64,000 bases of DNA from Pseudomonas yamanorum (GTDB taxonomy: Bacteria > Pseudomonadota > Gammaproteobacteria > Pseudomonadales > Pseudomonadaceae): contig NZ_JACARE010000014.1 in NCBI RefSeq assembly GCF_013386765.1, forward strand, positions 20,844-84,843, written 5' to 3'. Positions within the stretch are counted from its first letter, which is position 1. Every line of letters starts with the position of its first letter. A model generated the notes under the pieces. It was not told the DNA's origin. It ran no database searches and saw only the letters and a list, made by a program, of their open reading frames with translations. Below are positions 17,439 through 25,589 of this stretch, piece by piece. The translations under genes were made by a program, and so were the position numbers.

Positions 17439-18647
17439 TCAGCCACCGAAGCTGCGGTGATAGCCTTGCGCTGATTGTCGTATGGCCTGCACAACGTTAG
17501 GGGCCTGGCGGCAATAATCGTCTTCGCGCTTGAGAACAACTTCAAGAGTTTGGAGCAGTGCCCGAATTCGCTCCTCGGGTTTTTCCACCTCACAGGTTCT
17601 GGCGAACTCAAGGATGCCCAGGCGTGAGGCAAAAAATGACTTGTTGCCGGCAAGGTCCAAGGCGAGCGCATCCTCGGGGATGTAGGCGGTGGTATTTGCG
17701 ATGTCGTAAGCCGGTGCAAGCCTGGCATCGCTGTTGATTGGGTTGCTATACAGCAGGCCGAAATTCTTCAGGTGGGCGTCGCCGTTGCCCACGATGCAGC
17801 TCAAGGCCACGCTGTCGAACAACTGGTCGAGAGAGCTGCGTTCATGCTCGATCGCACAGTAAAGACGCACGGCCTTGGCAATCATGTTGTAGCTCTTGCT
17901 GTATTTCTGCTCGGCAGACAGGCCCATCAGGGTGGTCATGTCTTCAAAGCCCAGAGGGTTGAGGTGCTCATCCCGATCAAAGCGCCGCATGATGAAGAGC
18001 TTATGATTCTGAGACAGGTAGAACGGCGGCACGGGTATGCCTGCGTCTCTGGCAATGGACATGCACAAGTATTCGTTAATGGCCAATCCCGGAAACTCGT
18101 CGCGTCCGCTTTTGATAATCAGATCATGAGTTTTCGAGGTGAATTTCTGCTCCGATGTTTGTGGCTTTTCGGGCACCAGTACCTTGGGCTGCACGCCAGA
18201 AATCCCTGCTCGCAGGATGTATCGGTCCACCAAGTCGGCAAAAAGATCTTCCGCCCCGTCCCAGGCGAGAATTTCGTCGAGGTTTTCTCCCGTCGACGGA
18301 GCGCCGTTGCGCTGAATCAACTCATTGACTTGGTCCGAGGAAACGAAGACCCGGCCGATAGGCGCACTGCTACCGGACAATGCCAGCAGTAGCATAGGGT
18401 CTACCCTGACTGTCTTGGCGAGGCGATTGCGAAGCTGTTCCAGCACGAAGCCTTCTGGCAGGTTCATCTGGAAGATCGGGTGCAACTCTCGTCGGCGGTA
18501 TTCATCCGCGCGAACGGGCATTACCAGGCTGAGTGCGCTATGAGGCGGCGCGTTATCGCCGTAGCGGAAAAGATAGTCGCCAGCACTGGTGAATACGCTG
18601 CCGCTGGCACCCTGAGGGGTATGAACTTGAAGCTTCGGGCTATTCAT
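17439..18647 (-). CDS. hipA: HipA-family Ser/Thr kinase toxin
   Basis: 402 aa, somewhat shorter than E. coli HipA (440). Type II toxin that phosphorylates a translation factor or aminoacyl-tRNA synthetase such as GltX. Landmarks are an N-terminal HipA domain with FQMNLPEGFVLEQLR, SGVQPKVLVP (ATP loop, residues 150-159), FIMRRFDRDE, the catalytic loop GNGDAHLKNFG with Asp290, and the metal Asp315 in AYDIANTTAY. Catalytic residues are intact. The start overlaps the hipB stop by 8 nt, so the two are co-translated. Confidence 0.93.
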   Translation of the reverse strand: MNSPKLQVHTPQGASGSVFTSAGDYLFRYGDNAPPHSALSLVMPVRADEYRRRELHPIFQMNLPEGFVLEQLRNRLAKTVRVDPMLLLALSGSSAPIGRVFVSSDQVNELIQRNGAPSTGENLDEILAWDGAEDLFADLVDRYILRAGISGVQPKVLVPEKPQTSEQKFTSKTHDLIIKSGRDEFPGLAINEYLCMSIARDAGIPVPPFYLSQNHKLFIMRRFDRDEHLNPLGFEDMTTLMGLSAEQKYSKSYNMIAKAVRLYCAIEHERSSLDQLFDSVALSCIVGNGDAHLKNFGLLYSNPINSDARLAPAYDIANTTAYIPEDALALDLAGNKSFFASRLGILEFARTCEVEKPEERIRALLQTLEVVLKREDDYCRQAPNVVQAIRQSAQGYHRSFGG

Positions 18648-18894
18648 TAAACAAGTCCTCCACTTCTTCCAGTGTCGGCATGGTGGCAGGTAGCAGCTTT
18701 ACTTCACTGCCCAAGGCGGCAATCACTCGAGCGTAGGCGTGCATGGAGACCGTCGGGCTGCCCTGCTCGATTTCAATCAGTTTTTGCCGAGTGACGCCCG
18801 CTAAACGGGCCAATTCCGCTTGTTTATAGCCTCGATTGAGCCGCATCGTGCGCAATTGGCTGCCGATTCTTTTGATGATGACAGAAGGGTCCAT
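18640..18894 (-). CDS. hipB: HipB-like XRE antitoxin
   Basis: 84 aa with a Cro/C1-type HTH: LRTMRLNRGYKQAELARLAG then VTRQKLIEIEQGSPTVSMHA. Short C-terminal tail TMPTLEEVEDLFNE. It neutralises HipA and represses the hipBA promoter. It overlaps hipA by 8 nt, the usual antitoxin-first order. A GTAAC-N3-TACAT inverted repeat just upstream is the likely operator. Confidence 0.93.
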   Translation of the reverse strand: MDPSVIIKRIGSQLRTMRLNRGYKQAELARLAGVTRQKLIEIEQGSPTVSMHAYARVIAALGSEVKLLPATMPTLEEVEDLFNE

Positions 18895-18899
18895 GTCTC

Positions 18900-18940
18900 G
18901 TAACCATTACATATGCATTAATAAGTTATGTATACGTTAC
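18900..18940. promoter_or_regulatory. Likely HipB operator
   Basis: Inverted repeat GTAACCATTACAT (18900-18912) and ATGTATACGTTAC (18928-18940), that is GTAAC-N3-TACAT against its complement, with a 15-nt AT-rich spacer. It starts 6 nt upstream of the hipB ATG, and its right end overlaps the 3' end of the GNAT gene. The AT-richness fits a promoter/operator overlap. Confidence 0.65.
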
Positions 18941-19452
18941 ATTTTGACGTTGTCAAGATTCTTGAGTCCAAACACCCACGCCAATCGGCGCTCATACCCA
19001 ATCCGCCCCTTATACGCCTCCCCGCTGTCCACCCAGCCCTGCTGCAGATACAACCCCATCGCCGCCACATTGTCCGTATCCACCGACAGCTCCAGCGCCT
19101 TGATCTGCGGCCAGACCAGGCGCGCGGCGGCGGGCAGGGCTTGCAGGCAGGCTTTGCCGAATCCCAGGCCTTGTTGATGGCGGTCGACTTGCAGGGCGTG
19201 AAGGGTGGCGCTGTGTTCATCGGCCCAGTGGGGCAGGCACGGCGGGCGTTTGAGCAGCAGGAAGGCCACGGGAGTCTCGTCGGCGAGGAGCGCAAAGCCC
19301 GCCACACCGGGGCTCGGATTGACCAGCAGGGTGTTCAGCGCACAGTAGATATCGCCGGAAAACGCCAGTTGTTCGGGATGCACTTCCAGGGCGTTGAGTT
19401 GCTGTTGTTGCAGGGCAGTCAACGTCTCATAGGGAACGAGGCGGGTTTCCAT
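18937..19452 (-). CDS. GNAT-family N-acetyltransferase
   Basis: 171 aa. The acetyl-CoA loop is QQGLGFGKACLQAL (Q/R-x-x-G-x-G/A), followed by LELSVDTDNVAAMGLYLQQG, the conserved strand-helix of the family. The N-terminus is variable. Substrate cannot be deduced. Stop lies 42 nt from the hipB start; the two transcripts run in the same direction, so read-through is possible. Confidence 0.88.
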   Translation of the reverse strand: METRLVPYETLTALQQQQLNALEVHPEQLAFSGDIYCALNTLLVNPSPGVAGFALLADETPVAFLLLKRPPCLPHWADEHSATLHALQVDRHQQGLGFGKACLQALPAAARLVWPQIKALELSVDTDNVAAMGLYLQQGWVDSGEAYKGRIGYERRLAWVFGLKNLDNVKM

Positions 19453-19598
19453 CGGCGTGGCATCCGAAATCCTACAAAGAAGCGCGGATTCTAGCGGGTT
19501 TGCGGTAATCGCAATTATTTTTCGCGGGGCTGTCGATCAGCCGATATCCCACTCGACTAAGGGTGTCTTCAGTGATTTTTCCCGCAAGGAGTATCGCC

Positions 19599-20030
19599 AT
19601 GAATGCCCAGGTTAAAACTGATATCAGCCGTTTGATCGAACAATGGCAGCAAGCCGTGATGGCCAAGGATATCGAGCGTATTGTCAGCTTCTACGCCGAT
19701 GATATCGTCTCATTCGACGCCGTTGGCGCCCTGCAATTCAAAGGCAAGGCCGCCTACCGCGCCCATTGGGAGGCGTGCATGAAGGTGTGCCCCGGCCCCG
19801 GTATTTTCGAGTTTCATGAACTGCATATCGTGCCGGCCGCCGAGAGTGCGTTTGCCTTCTGGCTGGCCCGTTGCGGCGGCGCCGGGCCGGACGGGGTGGT
19901 GAAAGCGTGCTGGATGCGGGTGACCGCCGGCTACCAGCGCATCAACGGCCAATGGCAGGTGGTGCATGAACACTGGTCGGCGCCGTTCGACATGCTCACC
20001 GGCACCACCTTGTTCGAGCTGGAACCCTGA
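19599..20030 (+). CDS. NTF2-like / SnoaL-fold protein
   Basis: 143 aa cone-shaped alpha+beta barrel: MAKDIERIVSFYADDIVSFD at the N-terminus and VTAGYQRINGQWQVVHEHWS at the end, a pattern seen in SgcJ/EcaC/ketosteroid-isomerase-like proteins. Start set by AAGGAG before the ATG at 19599. It is the first of four same-direction genes ending in an ECF sigma factor. Such folds often bind small hydrophobic ligands; here perhaps part of the stress response the sigma controls. Confidence 0.85.
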   Translation: MNAQVKTDISRLIEQWQQAVMAKDIERIVSFYADDIVSFDAVGALQFKGKAAYRAHWEACMKVCPGPGIFEFHELHIVPAAESAFAFWLARCGGAGPDGVVKACWMRVTAGYQRINGQWQVVHEHWSAPFDMLTGTTLFELEP

Positions 20031-20072
20031 TCGCCGGGGACTATAGTTGAGTGTCCGAAAACGGAGAATCCC

Positions 20073-20417
20073 ATGAAATACCTCTGCCTGATCTATAGCA
20101 ACGAACAGGTGCTGCACGACTCGCCAGACAGCCCCAAGGACCCGGAATGTTTTGCCTATGCCGAGTCCGTGATGGCCAGCGGGCGCATGCTCGCCGCCGA
20201 GCCGCTGGAGTCGGTGACGACCGCCACCACCGTGCGCATGCGCAACGGCAAGCTGTCGATCACCGACGGGCCGTTTGCCGAAACCAAGGAGCAGCTCGCC
20301 GGGTTTTATCTGATCGAAGCCCGTGACCTGAATGAAGCGATCCAGGTGGCCGGCGGCATACCGGCTGCCCGGGTCGGCAGTGTGGAAGTACGCCCCGTGC
20401 GCGAATTGAATCTCTGA
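20073..20417 (+). CDS. YCII-related (DGPF) domain protein
   Basis: 114 aa. MKYLCLIYSNEQVL opening and the diagnostic DGPFAETKEQLAGFYLIEA then VEVRPVREL ending. DGPF/YCII proteins are small ferredoxin-like dimers repeatedly found next to ECF42 sigma factors, as here. ATG with GGAG upstream. Biochemical role unknown; a His/Asp pair in YciI has been linked to hydrolase or dehalogenase-like chemistry. Confidence 0.9.
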   Translation: MKYLCLIYSNEQVLHDSPDSPKDPECFAYAESVMASGRMLAAEPLESVTTATTVRMRNGKLSITDGPFAETKEQLAGFYLIEARDLNEAIQVAGGIPAARVGSVEVRPVRELNL

Positions 20418-20446
20418 TCACAACAATAAAACTCAGGAGGTTTCCC

Positions 20447-20929
20447 ATGAGCAATCAACCCAGACCCGCCGAATTTGAACTGTCTATCAGCCGCTTGATC
20501 GATGCCCCTCGCAGCCGTGTGTTCCGCGCCTGGACCGAGCCAGCGTTGTTGCAGCAGTGGTGGGGCCCACACGGCATGACCACGCCCGAGTGCGAAATGG
20601 ACCTGTGGGTGGGTGGGCAGTTTCGCACGCTGATGCGTGCACCCGACGGCAGCGAGTACCCGACGCAAGGTGTGTTTCTCGAAATTACCGCACCCAGTCG
20701 GCTGGTGTTTACCGACGCCTTCACGCCTGGCTGGATCCCTTCGGGCCAGCCGTTCATGACCGCCGAAGTGACCTTTGAAGACGTCGACGGCAAGACCCTC
20801 TACACCGCCCGCGCCATGCACTGGAGCGCCGAAACCAAGCAGGCCCACGAAGCCATGGGCTTTCACGAAGGCTGGGGCCAGAGCCTGGACCGCCTGGTGA
20901 CGCTGGTGACCGAAGGCCTGCGCGATTGA
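20447..20929 (+). CDS. SRPBCC / AHSA1-domain protein
   Basis: 160 aa START-like fold: FELSISRLIDAPRSRVFRAW, LLQQWWGPHGMTTPE, then FTDAFTPGW and a C-terminal helix MGFHEGWGQSLDRLVTLVTE. Characteristic of the Aha1 C-terminal/YndB group of ligand-binding proteins. Strong AGGAGG site before the ATG. The stop overlaps the TTG start of the sigma-factor gene, showing translational coupling. Confidence 0.9.
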   Translation: MSNQPRPAEFELSISRLIDAPRSRVFRAWTEPALLQQWWGPHGMTTPECEMDLWVGGQFRTLMRAPDGSEYPTQGVFLEITAPSRLVFTDAFTPGWIPSGQPFMTAEVTFEDVDGKTLYTARAMHWSAETKQAHEAMGFHEGWGQSLDRLVTLVTEGLRD

Positions 20930-22143
20930 CGGTTCAAGCCCGGGTAGAAGCGGTTTATCGCAGCGAATCGCGGCGCATCCTGGCGACCCTGATTCGCCTG
21001 CTTGGCGATTTCGACCTCGCCGAAGAAGCCTTGCACGAGGCGTTCTTCGTCGCGGTCGAACGCTGGGAGCAGGACGGCGTGCCCGACAATCCCCGGGCCT
21101 GGCTGGTCTCCACCGGGCGCTTCAAGGCGATTGACCGTTTACGTCGCCAGGCGCGTTTTACCCCGTTGTTGCAGGCGCAGGCCGATGCGCTGGAAGCCGC
21201 CGACTGGAGCGTTGAAGACGTGGAAGACGACCGCCTGCGCCTGATTTTCACCTGTTGCCACCCGGCACTGGCGGCGGACGCCCAGGCGGCGCTGACCCTG
21301 CGTGAGATCTGTGACCTCACCACCGAAGAAATCGCCCGGGCGTTTCTCGCCACGCCGGCCACCATCGCCCAGCGCATCGTGCGGGCCAAGGGCAAGATCC
21401 GTGAAGCGAAAATCCCCTATCAAGTGCCCGCCCTGGCGGAGTTGCCCGAGCGCCTGGACAGCGTGCTGCGGGTGATTTACCTGGTATTCAACGAAGGGTA
21501 TTCGGCGTCCATGGGCGCTGATTTGACCCGTGAAGACCTGACCCGCGAAGCGATTCGCCTGGGCCGCTTGCTGATGGAGTTATTGCCGGAGCCGGAAGTG
21601 ATGGGCTTGCTGGCGTTGATGCTGCTCCACGAATCCCGGCGCCCGGCGCGCACCTCGGCCGGCGGTGAGTTGGTGCTGCTGGATGAGCAGGACCGTTCGC
21701 TGTGGGACGCTTCGTTGATCGCTGAAGGATGTTCCCTGGTGGAGAAATCCCTGACCTCGCGACGCTTCGGGCCCTACAGCCTGCAGGCGGCGATTGCGGC
21801 GGTGCATGCTGAAGCCGTGAGCGCTGATGAGACCGACTGGCCGCAGATTGTCGGGCTTTACGACGTGTTGTTAGGGGCGGTGCCGTCGCCGGTGATCGAG
21901 CTGAATCGCGCGGTGGCGGTTGCGATGCGCGATGGGGCGCAGGCGGGATTGCAGTTGGTGGACGGGATTCTGGCGCGGGGGGAGTTGGTGGACTATCACC
22001 TGGCGTACTCGGCGCGGGGTGAACTCTGTCGGCGGTTGGGGCGGGTGGACGAGGCGCGACTGGCCTTTGAGCGGGCGCTGGCATTGACCCGGCAAGCGCC
22101 CGAACAGCGCTTCATCGAGCGGCGCCTGGCCGAACTCAAATAG
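20926..22143 (+). CDS. ECF42-type RNA polymerase sigma factor with C-terminal extension
   Basis: 405 aa. Sigma region 2 is at the N-terminus (LIRLLGDFDLAEEALHEAFF, GRFKAIDRLRRQARF), and region 4 is LREICDLTTEEIARAFLATPATIAQRIVRAKG. A long C-terminal half (about residues 185-405) has TPR-like helices, including YDVLLGAVPSPVIELNRAVA and YHLAYSARGELCRRLGRVDEARLAFERALALT. Sigma plus TPR extension beside DGPF genes defines group ECF42, which has no anti-sigma factor; the extension is thought to control activity. TTG start in a TTGA overlap with the previous stop. Confidence 0.92.
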   Translation: MTVQARVEAVYRSESRRILATLIRLLGDFDLAEEALHEAFFVAVERWEQDGVPDNPRAWLVSTGRFKAIDRLRRQARFTPLLQAQADALEAADWSVEDVEDDRLRLIFTCCHPALAADAQAALTLREICDLTTEEIARAFLATPATIAQRIVRAKGKIREAKIPYQVPALAELPERLDSVLRVIYLVFNEGYSASMGADLTREDLTREAIRLGRLLMELLPEPEVMGLLALMLLHESRRPARTSAGGELVLLDEQDRSLWDASLIAEGCSLVEKSLTSRRFGPYSLQAAIAAVHAEAVSADETDWPQIVGLYDVLLGAVPSPVIELNRAVAVAMRDGAQAGLQLVDGILARGELVDYHLAYSARGELCRRLGRVDEARLAFERALALTRQAPEQRFIERRLAELK

Positions 22144-22144
22144 C

Positions 22145-22234
22145 CTGTAGGAGCTGGCTTGCCAGCGATAGCGGTGGGTCAGCCATACATCTGTTGCTGA
22201 TACATCGCTATCGCAGGCAAGCCAGCTCCTACAG
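22145..22234. repeat. REPIN
   Basis: CTGTAGGAGCTGGCTTGCC-type arms with GCGATAGC inner arms. The left arm has the variant GCCAGCGATAGC. Located immediately after the sigma-factor stop. Confidence 0.9.
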
Positions 22235-22261
22235 TGGATTTGTGTCGTCTGGCTTGGCTTC

Positions 22262-22987
22262 TTACGGCTGCTGACGCGTCGCCGCCAACACGATCTCGCG
22301 AATGCACACATGCTGCGGTTGCTGGTAGGCATAGGCAATCGCCGAGGCCACATCATCCGCGCTCAGCACGGTGCCGCCCATGTCCTGTTTCCAAGCCTGG
22401 TAGCCGGTCTTGATCGCTTCATCAGTGGTGTGGCTCAGCAGTTCGGTTTCCACCGCGCCCGGGGCAATGGTGATAACGCGCACATTGTGCGGCGACAATT
22501 CTTCCCGCAGGTTTTCCGAAATCCCATGCACCGCAAACTTGGTGCCCACATACGCAACGTGGTTGGGGAAGGTCTTGCGCCCGGCCACCGAGCTGACGTT
22601 GATGATGGTGCCGCCCTTGCGCTCGACCATGCTGGCGGCCACCGCATGAATACCGTTCAGCAGGCCTTTCACGTTGACGTCGAGCATCTGGTCCCACTGT
22701 GCCGGGTCCTGTTCGCTGACGGCGCCCAGCAGCATCACGCCGGCATTGTTGATCAGCGCATCGGCCGGGCCGAATTGGGCTTCGGCTTCTTTCACCGCCG
22801 CCACCAGCGCGGCGCGGTCGGTGATGTCGACGCCACGACTCAAGGTGTTCGGCAGCTCCAGGGCATTCAGCCGGTCGATGCGACGGGCCAGCAGCAACAG
22901 CGGGTGGCCGGCGGCCGACAGCAAGCGCGCGGTGGCTTCGCCAATACCCGAACTGGCGCCGGTGATGATGATCAATGGCTTGCTCAT
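22262..22987 (-). CDS. Short-chain dehydrogenase/reductase
   Basis: 241 aa classical SDR. TGASSGIGEATARLL (NAD(P) loop), NNAGVM, catalytic Ser in IINVSSVAGRKTF, and Tyr-x3-Lys in YVGTKFAVHG. The C-terminal region FSADD-like TVLSADDVASAIAYAYQQPQ is typical of YdfG/YqjQ-type oxidoreductases acting on hydroxy acids or small alcohols. Divergent from the LysR gene at 23099, the likely regulator. Confidence 0.92.
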   Translation of the reverse strand: MSKPLIIITGASSGIGEATARLLSAAGHPLLLLARRIDRLNALELPNTLSRGVDITDRAALVAAVKEAEAQFGPADALINNAGVMLLGAVSEQDPAQWDQMLDVNVKGLLNGIHAVAASMVERKGGTIINVSSVAGRKTFPNHVAYVGTKFAVHGISENLREELSPHNVRVITIAPGAVETELLSHTTDEAIKTGYQAWKQDMGGTVLSADDVASAIAYAYQQPQHVCIREIVLAATRQQP

Positions 22988-23040
22988 GGTGGAACTCCTG
23001 AAATAAGAAAAACAAATAACTGAACGTGGGCCGCAGTATA

Positions 23041-23062
23041 TTTAGCCCTTGGTTGGCTGAAA
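23041..23062. promoter_or_regulatory. Candidate LysR binding site
   Basis: TTTAGCC-N7-GGCTGAA is an interrupted dyad with one mismatch in the 111-nt divergent region between the SDR and LysR genes, suiting a LysR T-N11-A site. Confidence 0.45.
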
Positions 23063-23098
23063 AATGCCTTATTTCTCTGTCTGTCATCGGTATTAACT

Positions 23099-23971
23099 AT
23101 GGATGTGCGTCATCTCAAGGCGTTTCTCGCGGTGTTCGAAGAGCGCAATATCACCGCCGCCGCCCAGCGCCTGTTCATCAGCCAGCCGACGTTGTCGGTG
23201 ACCATCAAGCAACTGGAAGAAGAGTTGGGCGTGGCGCTGTTTCTGCGCCAGCCCCGCGGGGTTGAGGTGAGTGATGAAGCGCGGGTGCTATACCCGCAGG
23301 CGCGGCGCATGGTGGCCGAGGCCGATGCATTGAGCCGGCTGTTTCGCGGGCGCGAAAATCGCATCGCCCTGGAATTGGGGGTGGAAGGCGACATTGCCGA
23401 CAGCCAGATCGAAACCTTCCTGCGCATGGCGCACCAGGGCCTACCCGGTTTGCTGCTGACCTTGCAGGAAGGCTGCGAAGGCGAAGGGCGCCTGGCGGTG
23501 GAGGAAATGTGCTGCGAGGACGAATTGTTCCTGCCGCTTTGGGAAGAGTCCTACGTCATGGCACTGCCGGTTGCGCACCCGATGGCGGCGGGTGGAAAAG
23601 ACCAGGCGTGGGCGCCGATTGAAGACTGGATCACCTGCCCGCAGCATGATTCCCACCAGCGTTTGATGGCGTTGTATGGTCGCTCGCCCCAGGCGGTGGC
23701 CGGGCATGCGGGTTCGTTGACCCAGGCGTTGCACATGGTGGCGGCCGGTGTGGGCGTGGCGATGTTGCCGCAGTCGCTGGCGGCGGAACGGGCCGGGGTA
23801 GTGATTCGCCCCTGGCACCTGCCGGCACCGACGCGCCGGGTGGGGTTGTGCTTTGCCGCCCAGGCTCTGGAGTTGCCGGCGTTGCGGGCGCTGCATGAGT
23901 ATTTCCAGAACAACCGCCCGCCGCAAATTCAATGTGGGAGCTGGCTTGCCTGCGATAGCGGTGGTGACTGA
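23099..23971 (+). CDS. LysR-family regulator with a REP-encoded C-terminal tail
   Basis: 290 aa. The HTH is MDVRHLKAFLAVFEERNITA...LFISQPTLSVTIKQLE, followed by an effector domain with a central binding cleft. The last 13 residues (CGSWLACDSGGD and neighbours) are translated from the left arm of the REPIN at 23933-24004, which also supplies the stop codon; family members normally end about there. It divergently flanks the SDR at 22262-22987. Confidence 0.9.
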   Translation: MDVRHLKAFLAVFEERNITAAAQRLFISQPTLSVTIKQLEEELGVALFLRQPRGVEVSDEARVLYPQARRMVAEADALSRLFRGRENRIALELGVEGDIADSQIETFLRMAHQGLPGLLLTLQEGCEGEGRLAVEEMCCEDELFLPLWEESYVMALPVAHPMAAGGKDQAWAPIEDWITCPQHDSHQRLMALYGRSPQAVAGHAGSLTQALHMVAAGVGVAMLPQSLAAERAGVVIRPWHLPAPTRRVGLCFAAQALELPALRALHEYFQNNRPPQIQCGSWLACDSGGD

Positions 23972-24004
23972 CACACCGCTATCGCAGGCAAGCCAGCTCC
24001 CACA
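23933..24004. repeat. REPIN overlapping a coding end
   Basis: TGTGGGAGCTGGCTTGCCTG and its inverted partner around GGTGACTGACACACC. The left arm lies inside the LysR reading frame ending at 23971. It fills the space between convergent LysR genes. Confidence 0.9.
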
Positions 24005-24040
24005 TTGGATCTTCATTGTTCCGAATAGGGTGGTCCGGCG

Positions 24041-24895
24041 TTATTCCAGCATTTTGCCCAGCAACCAACTGCCCGCCGGGCCCGGCGGGTGCTGGCGTGA
24101 CCACAACGCATCCACCGCCACCGACCTTGGCCAGCCCCGGGCCTTGATTTCACACAGGTGGCCGCCGCCAAACCGCTCCACCAACCAGCGTGGCAGCGGT
24201 GCCCAGCCGAAGCCCAGTTGCGCCATTTCCATCAGCATCAGGTAACTCGGCGCCGACCACACACGGCCAAGGCCACGGGTTTCATTCGGGTTGATGATGC
24301 TCGCCAGGCGCAGTTCGCGGTGTTTTTCCAGGGTCTGCTGGTCGATGTCCGCAAGGTTCGCCAGTGGATGTTTGGGTGAGACAAACAGCGCAATTTCCGT
24401 ACGCTCTTCCACGGCGGTGCTGGTGAGGTCCGGCGGGTAGACTTCCTGCATCTCGATAAACGCAATCTGCGCCCGGCCGCTTTGTACCAGGGCGATCAAG
24501 TCTTCGCATTCGGCGATCAGGCATTCCAGTTCCAGGTCCGGGTAGCGCTGCTCGAACGCGCTGAGGGCGGTTTCGAAGCGGTCCGACTGATAGGTATCGG
24601 ACATGGCGATACTCAGCTTGGGCTCCAACCCCTGGGACAACTGGCTGGCCGCCAACTCCAGGCGGCTGCTGGCCTCCAGCACCTGCTCGGCGCGTTGCAG
24701 CAGCACGTGCCCGGCCGGGGTCAGTGTCGGCTTGCGGCTGCTGCGATCAAACAGCACCACGTCCAGGTCAATCTCCAGGCTGGCCACCGCCGCGCTGACG
24801 GTGGACTGGCTCTTGCCCAATTTGCGCGCCGCCGCTGAAAACGAACCCTGGGTCGCCGCCTGGACAAACGCCTGAAGCACTTCATGGGAGGCCAT
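24041..24895 (-). CDS. LysR-family transcriptional regulator
   Basis: 284 aa. The N-terminal HTH is LQAFVQAATQGSFSAAARKL then GKSQSTVSAAVASLEIDLDV. The effector domain has LSIAMSDTYQSDRF at its start and GFGWAPLPRWLVERFGGGHL near the end. Divergent from the PACE efflux gene, 89 nt away, which it probably regulates. Confidence 0.9.
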   Translation of the reverse strand: MASHEVLQAFVQAATQGSFSAAARKLGKSQSTVSAAVASLEIDLDVVLFDRSSRKPTLTPAGHVLLQRAEQVLEASSRLELAASQLSQGLEPKLSIAMSDTYQSDRFETALSAFEQRYPDLELECLIAECEDLIALVQSGRAQIAFIEMQEVYPPDLTSTAVEERTEIALFVSPKHPLANLADIDQQTLEKHRELRLASIINPNETRGLGRVWSAPSYLMLMEMAQLGFGWAPLPRWLVERFGGGHLCEIKARGWPRSVAVDALWSRQHPPGPAGSWLLGKMLE

Positions 24896-24984
24896 GACTA
24901 TCGCCTTGATCGATGGTTATTGGTTATGAAGTATCGGCTCAAGGGGTAATGATGGCAACCATCGTCACTCACGGAGAACGGGGC

Positions 24985-25428
24985 ATGACACCCACCAAGT
25001 CGATTACTGAACGCGTTTGGCAGGCCATTGGTTTTGAAGGCCTGGCCTTGTTGATCTGTACGCCGCTGCTGGCGTGGATTATGGATAAACCGGCCCTGGA
25101 GATGGGCATGGTGACCCTGGCCATCAGCCTTATGGCGCTGGCCTGGAACGTGATTTTCAACGGCCTGTTCGACCGTCTCAAGGCGCGCCTGCAACTGTCC
25201 GGCGGGGTATGGACCCGCGTGCTGCATGCGTTGATGTTTGAAGGCGGCCTGGTGGCGATCTGCGTACCGTTGATTGCCTGGTGGCTGAATATCAGCCTGA
25301 TGCAGGCGTTTATCCTCGACATTGGCGTGCTGCTGTTTTTCCTGCCGTACACCTATGTGTATCACTGGGCGTATGACGCGGTGCGGGAGCGGATCATGCA
25401 GAAACGCGAGACGAAACAACTCGCCTAG
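24985..25428 (+). CDS. PACE-family multidrug efflux protein
   Basis: 147 aa with four hydrophobic helices, two tandem bacterial transmembrane pair domains. RVWQAIGFEGLALLICTPL in TM1 and the repeat RVLHALMFEGGLVAICVPLI in TM3 are characteristic of AceI-like proteobacterial antimicrobial compound efflux proteins. The conserved Glu in TM1 (FEG) is present. It would export biocides such as chlorhexidine or polyamines across the inner membrane by proton exchange. The ATG at 24985 with GGAG upstream is chosen over an upstream in-frame start at 24913. Confidence 0.9.
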   Translation: MTPTKSITERVWQAIGFEGLALLICTPLLAWIMDKPALEMGMVTLAISLMALAWNVIFNGLFDRLKARLQLSGGVWTRVLHALMFEGGLVAICVPLIAWWLNISLMQAFILDIGVLLFFLPYTYVYHWAYDAVRERIMQKRETKQLA

Positions 25429-25431
25429 AAA

Positions 25432-25459
25432 AACCCGGGTAAACAAACCCGGGTAAACA
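25432..25459. repeat. 14-bp tandem duplication
   Basis: AACCCGGGTAAACA occurs twice in tandem just after the PACE stop. Each copy contains the palindrome ACCCGGGT. Meaning unclear. Confidence 0.7.
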
Positions 25460-25464
25460 ACTTG

Positions 25465-25579
25465 CGTAGCAGCTGTCGAGCCTGGGCGAGGCTGCGTCGG
25501 GAGCGACTCGGTTCCGAGCCAGCCATCGGGATCGGCGGCGCGGCCTACGCAGCCTCGCCTGGGCTCGACAGCTGCTACG
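25465..25579. repeat. REPIN of a second sequence family
   Basis: Long inverted repeat with left arm CGTAGCAGCTGTCGAGCCTG then GGCGAGGCTGCG, and a matching right arm CGCAGCCTCGCCTGGGCTCG then ACAGCTGCTACG. The sequence is unrelated to the GGAGCTGGCTTGCC class apart from a general AGCTGnCGAGCC similarity. Confidence 0.85.
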
Positions 25580-25589
25580 GGGGGGGAAG

